From the NCBI GenBank assembly GCA_900769405.1, contig CAAGGL010000010.1:211362-275361 (forward strand): 64,000 nucleotides of DNA, read 5' to 3'. Position numbers and translations under genes: made by a program. Below the pieces are notes generated by a model. It ran no database searches. It saw only the letters and a program-made list of their open reading frames with translations, and was not told where the DNA came from. Source of the stretch: an uncultured Alistipes sp. (GTDB lineage: Bacteria > Bacteroidota > Bacteroidia > Bacteroidales > Rikenellaceae). Each line of letters starts with the position of its first letter. The stretch's first letter is position 1. This document shows positions 17,319 to 25,856 of the stretch, in pieces.

Positions 17319-18599
17319 TTACTGAACCTTGACTTTGACCAGATCGATGCGCGATTGTGCCGTGCGCAGGATCTTAATCTGCTTATCGCCAATGGTTACG
17401 ATCTCGCCCGCCGAGGGGATACCCTCGTGGTGGTAGATCACATAACCGGCCAGCGTGTCGTACTCTTTGCTCTCCTCGATTCCGAGGTCATATTTCTCGT
17501 TGAGGTACTCGACTTCGAGGCGTGCTGAGAGTACATATTCGCTATCCGAGATGCGCTTTTCGACCATATCCTGCTGATCGTGTTCGTCTTCGATCTCGCC
17601 GAAGATCTCCTCCAACATATCCTCCAACGAGATGATACCCGCCGTGCCGCCAAACTCGTCGATCACGACTGCGATGTAGCTGCGGCGCTTGATGAAGTCG
17701 GTCAGCAGGCGTTGCAGAGGCATCGTTTCGGGCACATAGTTGACCTTCATCATCACCTCTTGCAGGCTGGTCGGGTTGTTGAACAGGCTCTTCGAATTGA
17801 CATAGCCGATGATGTTGTCGATCGAATCCTCATAGACAAAGATTCGCGAGTATTGGCTCTCGGCGAAGTGTGCCGTCAGCTCCTCGATGGGGCAGTCGGC
17901 CTCGACAGCCTCGACATCGACACGCGGCACCATACAGTCGCGCACGGCCAGATCGGGAAATTCCAAAACGTTCTGGAAGAGCTTGATCTCGTTCTCCTCG
18001 TGTTCGGTGTCGGTGGTATCTTCGAGCAGCGTCGCCAGATCCTCGCGGTCGAACTGTTCGATCGTGCGGCGATCCTTCACCTTCTGTCCCAACATTCTCA
18101 GAATCAGATACGAGATGCCCGTTGTCAGTTTGGCAATGGGGTAGAGAATGATGTAGAACAGGAAGATCGGAATGGCGAATGTTCGGAAGTAGAAATTGGG
18201 GTTTAGTTTGAACATCGACTTGGGGATAAACTCGCCCAGGAAGATGACGATAATGGTCGAGAGGGCTGTTTCGAGCAGCACCGAACCGTCTGCTACGGCC
18301 TCCCAGCCGATTGCCGAGCCGATCACCTGAATCAGCGACGACATATAGAGTGAATAGATGACCAGCGCGATGTTGTTGCCGACCAGAATCGTGGTGATAT
18401 ATTGGCTCGAATTGCGCGTGAAGATATCGGCAATATAGTCGAACGTGCGACTCTGTTTACGGTCGATTTCGGTTTTGAGGCGGTTGGCGCTGACGAAGGC
18501 GATCTCCATACCGGAGAAGAACGCCGACAGCATCAGCATTATCAAAACCACTATTATCGAACTTACGATCATCTCTCTTGTTTGTAATTCTGTAATCAA
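17319..18599 (-). CDS. CNNM/CBS-domain membrane protein (CorC/HlyC family; GldE-like)
   Basis: A 426-residue protein with the CNNM layout: an N-terminal domain with about four membrane segments (MIVSSIIVVLIMLMLSAFF; FFSGMEIAFVSANRLK is the family signature), a cytosolic CBS-domain pair (about residues 205-340, including MVPRVDVEAVEAD and IAVVIDEFGGTAGIIS), and a C-terminal CorC/HlyC transporter-associated domain (about 345-426). Such proteins are linked to divalent cation (Mg2+) transport or resistance; in Bacteroidota some are called GldE. The ATG at 18599 gives nine extra residues; the ATG at 18572 is also possible. lptC lies 180 nt upstream across an unusual purine-rich spacer. The cation is not deducible from sequence. 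Confidence 0.88.
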   Translation of the reverse strand: MITELQTREMIVSSIIVVLIMLMLSAFFSGMEIAFVSANRLKTEIDRKQSRTFDYIADIFTRNSSQYITTILVGNNIALVIYSLYMSSLIQVIGSAIGWEAVADGSVLLETALSTIIVIFLGEFIPKSMFKLNPNFYFRTFAIPIFLFYIILYPIAKLTTGISYLILRMLGQKVKDRRTIEQFDREDLATLLEDTTDTEHEENEIKLFQNVLEFPDLAVRDCMVPRVDVEAVEADCPIEELTAHFAESQYSRIFVYEDSIDNIIGYVNSKSLFNNPTSLQEVMMKVNYVPETMPLQRLLTDFIKRRSYIAVVIDEFGGTAGIISLEDMLEEIFGEIEDEHDQQDMVEKRISDSEYVLSARLEVEYLNEKYDLGIEESKEYDTLAGYVIYHHEGIPSAGEIVTIGDKQIKILRTAQSRIDLVKVKVQ

Positions 18600-18617
18600 T
18601 TATTTGCGAGCGGGTTA

Positions 18618-18695
18618 CCTTCTTCTTTCTTCATCTCTCTCCATCTCTCTCCAACTCCTTCTCTCTCACCTCTCACCCCTCGCCTCTCCCCCCCC
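18618..18695. repeat. Polypyrimidine/polypurine tract with a C8 run
   Basis: About 78 bp on the plus strand are almost only C and T, including a 10-bp tandem duplication (CATCTCTCTC at 18632-18641 and 18642-18651) and eight C residues at 18688-18695. In the lptC-corC transcript it would read as a purine-rich spacer. No gene, promoter or terminator was recognised in it. Confidence 0.75.
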
Positions 18696-18779
18696 TTGCT
18701 GTGGGGTTGCCCGCTTTTTGAGTAGTCGGGCGGCTACTTAATTGTTTGTTTTTGGCGGGTGCCGAACTCTATTTTGTGG

Positions 18780-19583
18780 CTACCACTCCATTGGTTTGAG
18801 AGCCTCTTTTTCGACCTTGCGCTTGGGCTCATCTTTGCGCTTTTTCTTTGAGGGCGTTGCCGGCGTGTTGTAGTTGGGACGCCCCTCGCTCGGCGTATTT
18901 GCCGGCGCCAGGTGCGAACGTGTACGATCTCCGCCAAGGGCATTGGGATTCACCTTGCGCGAATCGGTCGGGGTCGAGAATCTATTGACTGCGGTCGAAT
19001 CCTCGGGGCGGTTGGGATCGGCGTCGATCCACATACGGCCGCGATAGCGACGGAAGTGCCAATCGTTCATCTGCTCGTCCGACTCGAAACCCTCGCCAAA
19101 CCAATAGTCGTCACCCATCAACACCTTGCAATCGACATTCGAGTAGATGCGTTTCGACTTCTGGTCCCAGAACAACTGCTGGGTGTAAAGCGTCTGACCC
19201 TCACTATTTTTCGCCACGACGTTACCCTTCACCTCCCACAGCTTACGCTGCTCGTAGAAGATCGCGTATTGTGCCGTCAGGTGCGACTCGACCTCGGTCG
19301 TATCGCCCTCGCCTTTGTAGGTGGTGATGTCGATACCCTCGCGGAACTCCATATAGGGGTCCTTCGCCAGCTTGTATCCCTCCATCAGTGGGGTTTGGAA
19401 TCGGTAGGCCTTTGCGCCATTTTCGGTCGTGATCATCGTCAGGTTGACGCTATGTTCGGTCATAATGGTCTCGGCCGCCTGCTCCTCGGCGGGCTGTTCG
19501 CCGCCACAGGCAGTAAGCAAGATAGCACTCCCCACGATGGAGAGTGCTACCAATGCGTATTTTCTATATTCCAAACCTCTCAT
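18780..19583 (-). CDS. lptC: LPS export periplasmic protein LptC, lipoprotein form with C-terminal tail
   Basis: A 267-residue LptC: it takes lipopolysaccharide from the LptBFG transporter and passes it to LptA in the periplasmic bridge. An N-terminal lipoprotein-type signal has the acceptor Cys26 (LLTAC). The beta-jellyroll region (about residues 45-190) includes FQTPLMEGYKLAKDPYMEF, LTAQYAIFYEQRKLWEVKGNVVAKN, TLYTQQLFWDQKSKRIYS and GEGFESDEQMNDW, all typical of LptC. From about residue 200 the chain continues as a Pro/Lys/Asn-rich tail (ending EALKPMEW) that is not part of the fold. The TPR gene ends 24 nt upstream, so cotranscription is likely. E. coli LptC uses a membrane helix; a lipid anchor is common in this phylum. 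Confidence 0.9.
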   Translation of the reverse strand: MRGLEYRKYALVALSIVGSAILLTACGGEQPAEEQAAETIMTEHSVNLTMITTENGAKAYRFQTPLMEGYKLAKDPYMEFREGIDITTYKGEGDTTEVESHLTAQYAIFYEQRKLWEVKGNVVAKNSEGQTLYTQQLFWDQKSKRIYSNVDCKVLMGDDYWFGEGFESDEQMNDWHFRRYRGRMWIDADPNRPEDSTAVNRFSTPTDSRKVNPNALGGDRTRSHLAPANTPSEGRPNYNTPATPSKKKRKDEPKRKVEKEALKPMEW

Positions 19584-19607
19584 TCGGAACTCGAAATAGA
19601 GTTTTGA

Positions 19608-20951
19608 TTACTTGAAGCGAACGGTGGTCGAAGTACCGGCAGCCAAACCGCACTTAACGGTGTAGCCCTGACCAGCCTTCAAGTCGTTGAAGAAGCCGTC
19701 CTCAGCAGTGGGGAAACCACCACGGTAAGCGCCCATCATCTTGTCGGCAACCTCCACGATCGGCTTCATCTCATCGTCAGCCTCCATCAACTTACGAGCC
19801 TGCGACATCATATCGTAAGCAGCCCAGTAAGCAGCGTTCTTGTCGATACCCTGGCAACCACCGGTGGTTGCAGCGTAAGCCTGAGCCAAGAAGAAGTAAG
19901 CCAAACCGTTCTCGGGGTTGTGCTCGCGAGCAGTCTTAGCAGCCTTAGCTGCCTCCGAGTAGTTGTTCTGAGCGATCTCCAAACCAGCGATACGCGAATA
20001 GAGCTTCGACAACTCGATAGGATCGGTAGTGTTACCCAATACGTCGTTGATGTACTTCAACGCCTTCTGGTTCTCGCCACGGTTCTGGAATACGTTAGCC
20101 AGGAAGTCAGCAGTTGCAGCCGAAGGCTTCACAGAGTGCTGCTTCTCAGCGATCTCAATATAGAATGCGTTCTCACCGCAGTTAGCCGAAGGACGCGACA
20201 TCAAACCGAATGCACGCTCCAACAGAGCCAAATCCTCGGGAGCAGCCTCCAACTTCGAACGGAACAACTTCTCCAAGTTCTCGCACTTAGCAGCGCCGCT
20301 CTGGCCGAACAGTGCCTCCAAGTTACCCTTAGCCTCCTCGTTCTCGGCAACCATAGGCTCGAAACGCTCATAAGCGTCGAGAATTACGTCAGCCTCAACC
20401 TCCATATAGGTCTTGTAGTCCTCTACCAACTCCGAGAAAGCCAATACAACGAACTCGGGCTCAACATCTGCGCCGCAAGCCTCGATAGCCTTAGCCATAA
20501 TGTCGCGTACACCTGCACGGTCGTCGTACTTGTAGGTCAGGTACTCACGAGCTTTGAGGGGGTAGGTGGTCTTAATGCCGAACTTAGCGTGGTCGCCAAA
20601 GTTCTCCATACGCTGATCGTAAACGTGCAACAGCGAGTCGATCAACTCAGCCTTCTTAGCAGCGTCCTTCTCAGCAGCGATACGGCCCTTGTAAGCGGTA
20701 GCGCCATAGATGTAGATGTTTACGCTTGCCTTGGGGCACTTTGCAACTACCTCGGGATACATACGGGTAGTTTCAGCCCAATTGCGGTTTACGTAAGCGT
20801 CCTTGTAGAAGTTGTAAAGCAGTACGTTTGCCTTACGCTCTTCGGGAGTCTCGCCATACTTTGCGAACTGGGGGCTGCTGAAATCCTGTGCGGATACAGC
20901 CATCGCAGCAATCGAGAATGCTGCAACGAGCAGTGACTTCAAATTTTTCAT
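19608..20951 (-). CDS. Secreted tetratricopeptide-repeat protein
   Basis: A 447-residue protein with a signal peptide (MKNLKSLLVAAFSIAAMAVSAQ). The rest is alpha-helical with degenerate 34-residue repeats, clearest at about residues 275-375 (ATADFLANVFQNRGENQKAL, then ELSKLYSRIAGLEIAQNNYS and NPENGLAYFFLAQAYAA). Such repeats form protein-binding superhelices. The cellular role is unknown; the placement between an outer-membrane protein gene and lptC points to an envelope function, and the downstream gap of 24 nt suggests coupling to lptC. Codons are strongly biased and lack the GCG/CGC-rich style of neighbouring genes such as mfd, which suggests high expression. Confidence 0.8.
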   Translation of the reverse strand: MKNLKSLLVAAFSIAAMAVSAQDFSSPQFAKYGETPEERKANVLLYNFYKDAYVNRNWAETTRMYPEVVAKCPKASVNIYIYGATAYKGRIAAEKDAAKKAELIDSLLHVYDQRMENFGDHAKFGIKTTYPLKAREYLTYKYDDRAGVRDIMAKAIEACGADVEPEFVVLAFSELVEDYKTYMEVEADVILDAYERFEPMVAENEEAKGNLEALFGQSGAAKCENLEKLFRSKLEAAPEDLALLERAFGLMSRPSANCGENAFYIEIAEKQHSVKPSAATADFLANVFQNRGENQKALKYINDVLGNTTDPIELSKLYSRIAGLEIAQNNYSEAAKAAKTAREHNPENGLAYFFLAQAYAATTGGCQGIDKNAAYWAAYDMMSQARKLMEADDEMKPIVEVADKMMGAYRGGFPTAEDGFFNDLKAGQGYTVKCGLAAGTSTTVRFK

Positions 20952-21034
20952 CTCTCTTTTAATAGGTTAAATTTTGATTATCTTTTAATTTTAAGTTAGC
21001 GTGTTGAGTGCTGTTGCTCTGTGGTTTACGCGCG

Positions 21035-22351
21035 TTAGTCGATCTTGTAGCGAGCGAACCAGTAGTCCTCGCCGAACATCGCCATACCGATCGAGATCTT
21101 GAAGTAGTTGTCGCGGATCATACCGTTCGACAGCGTTCCGCGTCGTCCGAGTTCCAAGCCGACATCGATCGACGATGTACCGAACAATTTGATCGGCATA
21201 CCCACGCCGAGCGTCAGTGCCATTTCGGGCAGTTTCGTGCCGTGGAAGGTCATATACGACTGACCGTAGCGGGCACCCAGACGATACGACCAGCGGTTGA
21301 GTGCGTTACGCACGTCGCCACGGTTGGGGGTGAACTGCAAGCCGACTTTATAGGTGTGAGTATTGGTGTAACCAACCTGGTTTACAGCGTCATACTCGTT
21401 TTTGCTCTCCCAATCCTGATATACATAGTCGAAACCTGCAACCCATTTGGGGCTGTGGAAGTAGATACCTGCACTCACCGAACGGGGCAGAGCGATGGGG
21501 CTTACACCCGTGGTCAGCTTTACGGTATCGCCGTAGATGTTGTTCGACGAAACGAAGTGCTTGGTCTTAGCCTTCAACTCGCCACCGAAATCATATACAG
21601 CACCAATGGTCAGCGCCGCTTTGGGCTTCATAATGATGTGGTACTGAGCACCTACGTTACCCATCACGCGCGAAACGCTGAAATTGTCAATCGCTGCTGC
21701 CGACGAGTAAGCACCCTGACCCGAAGTGATAGCGGTGATGCGGGTAGCGTACGAGCGGTCGAGATCACCAACGTAGAAGATTGCCGACGCGCCGATGTAG
21801 AAGCGCTTGAAGGGCTCCCAACCCATCGCAACCTTCGCCTCGGTGATCGAGCCCTCGCCTGCGTGGTAGTAATCCACATAACCGATATCGGCGATCACGT
21901 CGGGGTTGGTCTCCTCGGTGAGGATTCGGTAACCGACACTGCTATACGGAGTTACGCTTATGCTTGCGCCCAATCGCTTGGTGATCGGGAATTGGATTGC
22001 GATATCGCGCACGTTGAACGTGTTGAAACTTGTCTTGGCGTCGCCCTGCTTTGCGTAGAAGTTCTGGCCTTCGGTACCGAAGTTGAAGATGAACGACTGC
22101 TGCATCGTGTTACCCAGCGCTGCGGGGTTCAAGGGGTTGTAAACCAAGTTACTCTGCATTGCAACACCCACGCCACCCATCGAGCGTTGAGCCACCGTAC
22201 CGGGTGTGTGGAGTTCACCCACACCATAGAGGGTGTAGGGCGAGAATGCATTCAGGCTGCTCTCCTGAGCGCGGAGCATCGAGGGAACAAGCGCAAAAGC
22301 CGCCGTAGCGAGCAAGATTGTTATGTGTCTAAAAAATCGCATTAGCTTCAA
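21035..22351 (-). CDS. Outer-membrane beta-barrel protein, PorV/FadL-like
   Basis: A 438-residue predicted outer-membrane protein: signal peptide of about 28 residues (ending MLRAQ), then SSLNAFSPYTLYGVGELHT and an Ala/Asn-rich segment (QRSMGGVGVAMQSNLVYNPLNPAALG) resembling the N-terminal hatch of FadL/PorV-type 14-strand barrels. Many amphipathic strands follow, and the C-terminus ends GEDYWFARYKID. The specific role is unknown. It leads the minus-strand envelope group (OMP, TPR protein, LptC, CorC, PpiD-like) and has a promoter at 22392-22422. A lipid or hydrophobic-substrate channel or an assembly factor is possible, but function should not be asserted. Confidence 0.75.
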   Translation of the reverse strand: MKLMRFFRHITILLATAAFALVPSMLRAQESSLNAFSPYTLYGVGELHTPGTVAQRSMGGVGVAMQSNLVYNPLNPAALGNTMQQSFIFNFGTEGQNFYAKQGDAKTSFNTFNVRDIAIQFPITKRLGASISVTPYSSVGYRILTEETNPDVIADIGYVDYYHAGEGSITEAKVAMGWEPFKRFYIGASAIFYVGDLDRSYATRITAITSGQGAYSSAAAIDNFSVSRVMGNVGAQYHIIMKPKAALTIGAVYDFGGELKAKTKHFVSSNNIYGDTVKLTTGVSPIALPRSVSAGIYFHSPKWVAGFDYVYQDWESKNEYDAVNQVGYTNTHTYKVGLQFTPNRGDVRNALNRWSYRLGARYGQSYMTFHGTKLPEMALTLGVGMPIKLFGTSSIDVGLELGRRGTLSNGMIRDNYFKISIGMAMFGEDYWFARYKID

Positions 22352-22391
22352 TTATTCAAGCAGATATGGATAAAAACTCCAATCGTAACTG

Positions 22392-22422
22392 CAAATATCG
22401 TGTTTTTAATTCGTATAACAAA
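22392..22422 (-). promoter_or_regulatory. Promoter for the OMP-TPR-lptC group
   Basis: On the minus strand: TTTG (complement of 22419-22422), 19-nt spacer, GATATTTG (complement of 22392-22399), 40 nt before the OMP start. One mismatch to TAnnTTTG. Confidence 0.6.
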
Positions 22423-22438
22423 ATTTTACGGCAAAAAA

Positions 22439-25400
22439 TCAATTTTTGCCCTCATTGTTCTCTGCCTTTGAGCGTAATGAGTGCAGTGTTTGCCAAGCCG
22501 ATTCGATACTATTTATAGCTCTAACGGTCATTGCGAGTCGATTATTGTTTTGACGCAGCACAAATTTTTGCGGTTGTGTCGTAATCGAGCGCAGCAGGTT
22601 CATAAACGTATCGCTCTTGAAGTACGGAGATTGCTGATTAGCAACGAAATGCACGATCATCAGGCCGTTTTTGACCTTCACGCGCTCCAAGCCGAGAGCG
22701 ATCGCCTCGCGGCGCAGTCGAACCACATTCATCAGCTCCGCAGCCTCGCGCGGCAGCGGTCCGAAGCGGTCGATAAGTCGCTGTTCGAAGGCAATCAGAT
22801 CCTCCTCGCGGGTCAGGTTGTCCAATTCGCGATAAAGACGCAATTTTTCGGCAGCCTGACCGATATATGCGTCGGGCAGCAGCGCCTGCACGTCGGTGTC
22901 GATTGTCGTGTCATCGACGTAGCGCACCTCGTTGTCGCCCTTCGCAAACTGCTCGGCATCAGGCAGGTCGTGCATATCGACACCCTCGCTGCGCAGTTCG
23001 GCCATAGCCTCGGCCAGAATCTTCTGGTAGGTCTCAAAGCCGATGTCGGCGATGTAGCCGCTCTGCTCGGCGCCGAGCAGGTTGCCCGCACCGCGAATAT
23101 CGAGGTCCTGCATCGCGATGTTGAATCCCGAGCCCAGATCCGAGAACTCCTCGATGGCGCGCAGTCGGCGTCGCGCATCGTCGGTCAGCAGTTCGTCGGG
23201 CGGCGAGAGCAGGTAGCAGTAGGCCTTCTTGTCGGAGCGTCCCACGCGACCGCGCATCTGGTGTAACTCGCTGAGTCCGAACTTATGAGCGCCGTCGATG
23301 ATGATCGTGTTGGCGTTCGGGATATCGATGCCGTTCTCGACAATCGAGGTGGCGATCAGCACGTCGAACTCGCCATAGATGAAGTCCATAATAAGCTTCT
23401 CCATATCCTGCGCGTTCATACGTCCGTGACCGATCGCCGTGCGTGCCTTGGGGCAGATACGGGCGATCATACCCTGAATCGTGAGCAGGTCGTCGATGCG
23501 GTTATGCACGAAATAGACCTGACCGCCGCGTGCCAGCTCGGCCTCGATAGCCTCGCGAATGATCTCCTCGCCAAACAGATGTGACTCAGTGACAATAGGT
23601 TGGCGGTTGGGCGGCGGGGTCGAGATTACCGACAGGTCGCGCGAGCCCATCAGCGAGAACTGCAACGTACGCGGAATGGGTGTCGCAGTCAGCGTCAGCG
23701 TATCGACATTGACGCTCATCTGGCGCAATTTCTCCTTTGCTCCCACGCCGAACTTCTGCTCCTCGTCGATGATGAGCAGACCCAAGTCCTTGAATCGTAC
23801 GTTTTTACCCAATATTTTGTGCGTGCCGATCAGAATATCGATCTTACCAGCCTCCAAGTCGTTCAGCGTCATCGTTACGTCGCGGGTCGATTTCGTGCGG
23901 CTTAGGTGCTCGATACGCACGGGGAACTCGCGCAGACGGTGCGAGAAGGTGCGGTAGTGCTGCAACGAGAGGATCGTCGTCGGCACCAAAATTGCCACCT
24001 GCTTGCCGTCGGTCACGGCCTTAAATGCCGCACGCACAGCTACTTCGGTCTTGCCGAAACCCACGTCGCCACACACCAGACGATCCATCGGGCGGGTCGA
24101 TTCCATATCCTGCTTAACCGCCTCGACCGCCTTCTGCTGGTCGGGCGTATCCTCATACTCGAACGAGGCCTCCAACTCGTGTTGCAGGTATCCGTCGGCC
24201 GAGAATGCAAATCCGGGAGTCGCCTTGCGCTTGGCGTAGAGCGCGATCAGCTCACGAGCGATATCCTTGACTGCCTTTTTGGTGGCGTTCTTCAACTTCT
24301 GCCAAGCGCCCGTACCGAGTTTGTAGATCTTCGGTGGCTCGCTGTCGCCCGCCTTGTAGCGCGCGATGCGGTGCAGCGAGTGGACATTGACCAACAGCAC
24401 GTCGCCATCGCGATAGACCAACTTGATCGACTCGAAGAGTTTACCATTTTCGACCGTCTTGACCAGACCGCCGAAGCGTCCCACGCCGTGATCGACGTGA
24501 ACAACATAGTCGCCCACCTTCAAGGCGTTCAGCTCGGCCACCGTAAGGCTCTCATCGCGAGCAATTTCGCCACGCAGACGATAGCGGTGGTAGCGATCGA
24601 AAATCTGGTGATCGGTATAGCAGCAGATCTTCAATCGGGGCCACACGAAACCCTCGTGCAGCGTCAGCGACAGTGGCGCAAAGCGCACCGAGGCGCGTCC
24701 CGACTGGCGGAAAACGTTGGTCAGACGCTCGATCTGCGCCTTGTTCTCCGAGAGAATATACGATGTGAAACCCTGCATCGCGCGCGCCGTAAGATCGTCG
24801 GCCAGCAGTGCAAAGTTCTTATTGAAAGCGGGTTGGGGCGAGGTTGCGAAGTCCACCGTGCACTCTGCCGCGCGTCCTGCCGCCTCGGTGCGGTGCATCA
24901 ATATCACTGCCTCGCGGCTGTCAGCCATAAACAGACTGCCCGACACCACACGCTCGTCAATCTCCGAGGGCTCGTGCCCGTCGCTGAGCAGGCGTTTGCG
25001 AATGTCGTTCATTCGGCGCACGGCGTGCAGCGCATCATCAACCCAATAGCAGACCTTCGAACCTGCAAATTCGGCCACCGAAACACGTGCCTGCTGTACC
25101 TCGCGCAGGTTGGGAATGATCTCGATGCGATTCAGACGCTCCTTCGACAGCTGCGATGAGATCTCGAACGAGCGGATCGAATCGACCTCATCGCCAAAGA
25201 AATCGACACGGAACGGTCGGCTCTCCGAATATGAAAACAGATCGACAATACCGCCTCGCAGCGAGTACTGCCCCGGCTCATAGACAAAATCGACACGCAC
25301 GAAACCCGCCTCTTCGAGTAGTTCGACCAGCGTCTCGTGCGACAGATGTTCGCCTACGCTGACCGTTATGGTGCGGTTGCTCATCTCGCGCTCGGCCACA

Positions 25401-25801
25401 ACCGTCTCGGCCAACGCCTCGGGGTAGGTACATACGGCAAGGTAGCCGCCGTGGAAGTTGCGAATGGCATTGAGCGCTGCGGTACGTTGCACCGAGCCTC
25501 CTGCGTCCTCCTGCCCGAACTGAATCGAGCGCTTGTACGACGTAGGTAGGAACATAACTCGCTCAGCGTCAAGCAGTGCGTAGAGATCGGCGGCGGTATA
25601 TGCTGCCGTATCGCGGTCGTCAGCCACTAAGATATGCACACCTCCGCGCTTGCGGATCGTCGCTGCCGCCGCAACGGCGTATGCCGATCCTGCCAACGCC
25701 TCCAAACGAATGGACGTAGTGCCCCGATCGAGCTGGCGGTTCAGTTCGATAAAGGCCTCATCGCGGTTGATGGCCGAGAGCAGTTGATCGCGGGGAGTCA
25801 T
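22439..25801 (-). CDS. mfd: Transcription-repair coupling factor
   Basis: A 1120-residue Mfd. It removes RNA polymerase stalled at DNA lesions and recruits the UvrABC system. Domains in order: UvrB-like N-terminal module (about 1-330), RNA-polymerase interaction domain starting about residue 428 (GDYVVHVDHGVGRFGGLVK), and a RecG-like translocase with Walker A at 578-586 (GDVGFGKTE), DEEQ box at about 679-682 (LLIIDEEQKFGVGAK), TATPIPRTLQFSLMG, and motif VI (QMRGRVGRSDKKAYCYLL). The C-terminal inhibitory domain is present (about 980-1110). Length is normal. It lies between the OMP gene and RNase E/G, all on the minus strand. Confidence 0.97.
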   Translation of the reverse strand: MTPRDQLLSAINRDEAFIELNRQLDRGTTSIRLEALAGSAYAVAAAATIRKRGGVHILVADDRDTAAYTAADLYALLDAERVMFLPTSYKRSIQFGQEDAGGSVQRTAALNAIRNFHGGYLAVCTYPEALAETVVAEREMSNRTITVSVGEHLSHETLVELLEEAGFVRVDFVYEPGQYSLRGGIVDLFSYSESRPFRVDFFGDEVDSIRSFEISSQLSKERLNRIEIIPNLREVQQARVSVAEFAGSKVCYWVDDALHAVRRMNDIRKRLLSDGHEPSEIDERVVSGSLFMADSREAVILMHRTEAAGRAAECTVDFATSPQPAFNKNFALLADDLTARAMQGFTSYILSENKAQIERLTNVFRQSGRASVRFAPLSLTLHEGFVWPRLKICCYTDHQIFDRYHRYRLRGEIARDESLTVAELNALKVGDYVVHVDHGVGRFGGLVKTVENGKLFESIKLVYRDGDVLLVNVHSLHRIARYKAGDSEPPKIYKLGTGAWQKLKNATKKAVKDIARELIALYAKRKATPGFAFSADGYLQHELEASFEYEDTPDQQKAVEAVKQDMESTRPMDRLVCGDVGFGKTEVAVRAAFKAVTDGKQVAILVPTTILSLQHYRTFSHRLREFPVRIEHLSRTKSTRDVTMTLNDLEAGKIDILIGTHKILGKNVRFKDLGLLIIDEEQKFGVGAKEKLRQMSVNVDTLTLTATPIPRTLQFSLMGSRDLSVISTPPPNRQPIVTESHLFGEEIIREAIEAELARGGQVYFVHNRIDDLLTIQGMIARICPKARTAIGHGRMNAQDMEKLIMDFIYGEFDVLIATSIVENGIDIPNANTIIIDGAHKFGLSELHQMRGRVGRSDKKAYCYLLSPPDELLTDDARRRLRAIEEFSDLGSGFNIAMQDLDIRGAGNLLGAEQSGYIADIGFETYQKILAEAMAELRSEGVDMHDLPDAEQFAKGDNEVRYVDDTTIDTDVQALLPDAYIGQAAEKLRLYRELDNLTREEDLIAFEQRLIDRFGPLPREAAELMNVVRLRREAIALGLERVKVKNGLMIVHFVANQQSPYFKSDTFMNLLRSITTQPQKFVLRQNNNRLAMTVRAINSIESAWQTLHSLRSKAENNEGKN

Positions 25802-25827
25802 TGTTTATACCTTAATATATATATTGA

Positions 25828-25849
25828 GGGGCGGCACATTGACCGCCCC
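25828..25849 (-). terminator. Weak terminator-like hairpin between RNase E/G and mfd
   Basis: A 7-bp GC stem (GGGGCGG at 25828-25834, CCGCCCC at 25843-25849). The minus-strand sequence after it is A/T-rich but has no T run, so read-through into mfd is likely. Confidence 0.4.
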
Positions 25850-25856
25850 ACGTTGT

